Source: JAJPJX01 sp964568355 (lineage in GTDB: Bacteria > Acidobacteriota > Terriglobia > Bryobacterales > Bryobacteraceae). From it: a stretch of DNA of 6,628 nt. The first letter of the stretch is position 1, and every line of letters starts with the position of its first letter. The stretch is taken from assembly GCA_964568355.1 (NCBI GenBank), contig CAZMRK010000036.1:1-6628 (forward strand). The letters run 5' to 3'. Made by a program: the position numbers and the translations under genes. Shown here piece by piece: positions 6,628 to 6,628 of the stretch. The notes beneath the pieces were generated by a model, which saw only the letters and a program-made list of their open reading frames with translations, ran no database searches and was not told the origin of the DNA.

Positions 6628-6628
6628 G

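Noticed and set aside
1..6628. Mobile element, CRISPR array, tRNA or rRNA
   Set aside because: No transposase or integrase, no regularly spaced repeats, no attachment-site-like duplications and no cloverleaf or rRNA sequence were seen by eye.

Overview
The window looks like high-GC chromosomal DNA from an Acidobacteriota bacterium, probably of the Solibacter/Bryobacter type. The main clue is a PadR-type repressor followed directly by a long duplicated orphan ABC permease (ADOP), an arrangement that is greatly expanded in that phylum. A Tat-exported enolase-superfamily protein and TPR/HEAT repeat proteins fit as well. The taxonomic call is inference from gene families. No rRNA or other marker gene is present.

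Layout from left to right. (1) The 3' part of a PepSY-type inner-membrane protein (+) runs in from the left edge and ends at 808. (2) It meets, tail to tail with a 33-bp overlap, an operon on the minus strand: padR-like regulator (3807 to 3478), 11 bp, then the ADOP permease (3466 to 776). (3) A 120-bp AT-richer divergent intergenic region (3808-3927) carries a good minus-strand promoter with a palindrome in its spacer, and a Shine-Dalgarno site for the plus-strand gene. (4) A mandelate racemase/muconate lactonizing enzyme family protein with a twin-arginine signal (+, 3928-5202). (5) A second tail-to-tail overlap (41 bp) leads into a minus-strand pair whose genes overlap by 4 bp (ATGA): a TPR protein running off the right edge, followed by a small secreted HEAT-repeat protein. 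Coding density is very high. The only untranslated stretches are the 11-bp gap and the 120-bp divergent region, so there is no gene-free stretch over 300 bases.

How the genes may work together. The PadR protein probably represses its own promoter and hence the permease; a ligand such as an antimicrobial or lipophilic compound could relieve this. The enolase-superfamily gene shares the intergenic region and could be affected by the same operator, though no convincing forward promoter is visible. The TPR and HEAT proteins are translationally coupled and probably act together, perhaps as an envelope scaffold. The PepSY protein seems unrelated to its neighbours.

I found no mobile element, CRISPR array, RNA gene or clear defence system. 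The most notable points are the His at the first metal-ligand position of the enolase-superfamily protein, the nearly leaderless padR promoter with a palindrome in its spacer, and two convergent overlaps in 6.6 kb. None of these by itself amounts to a new system.
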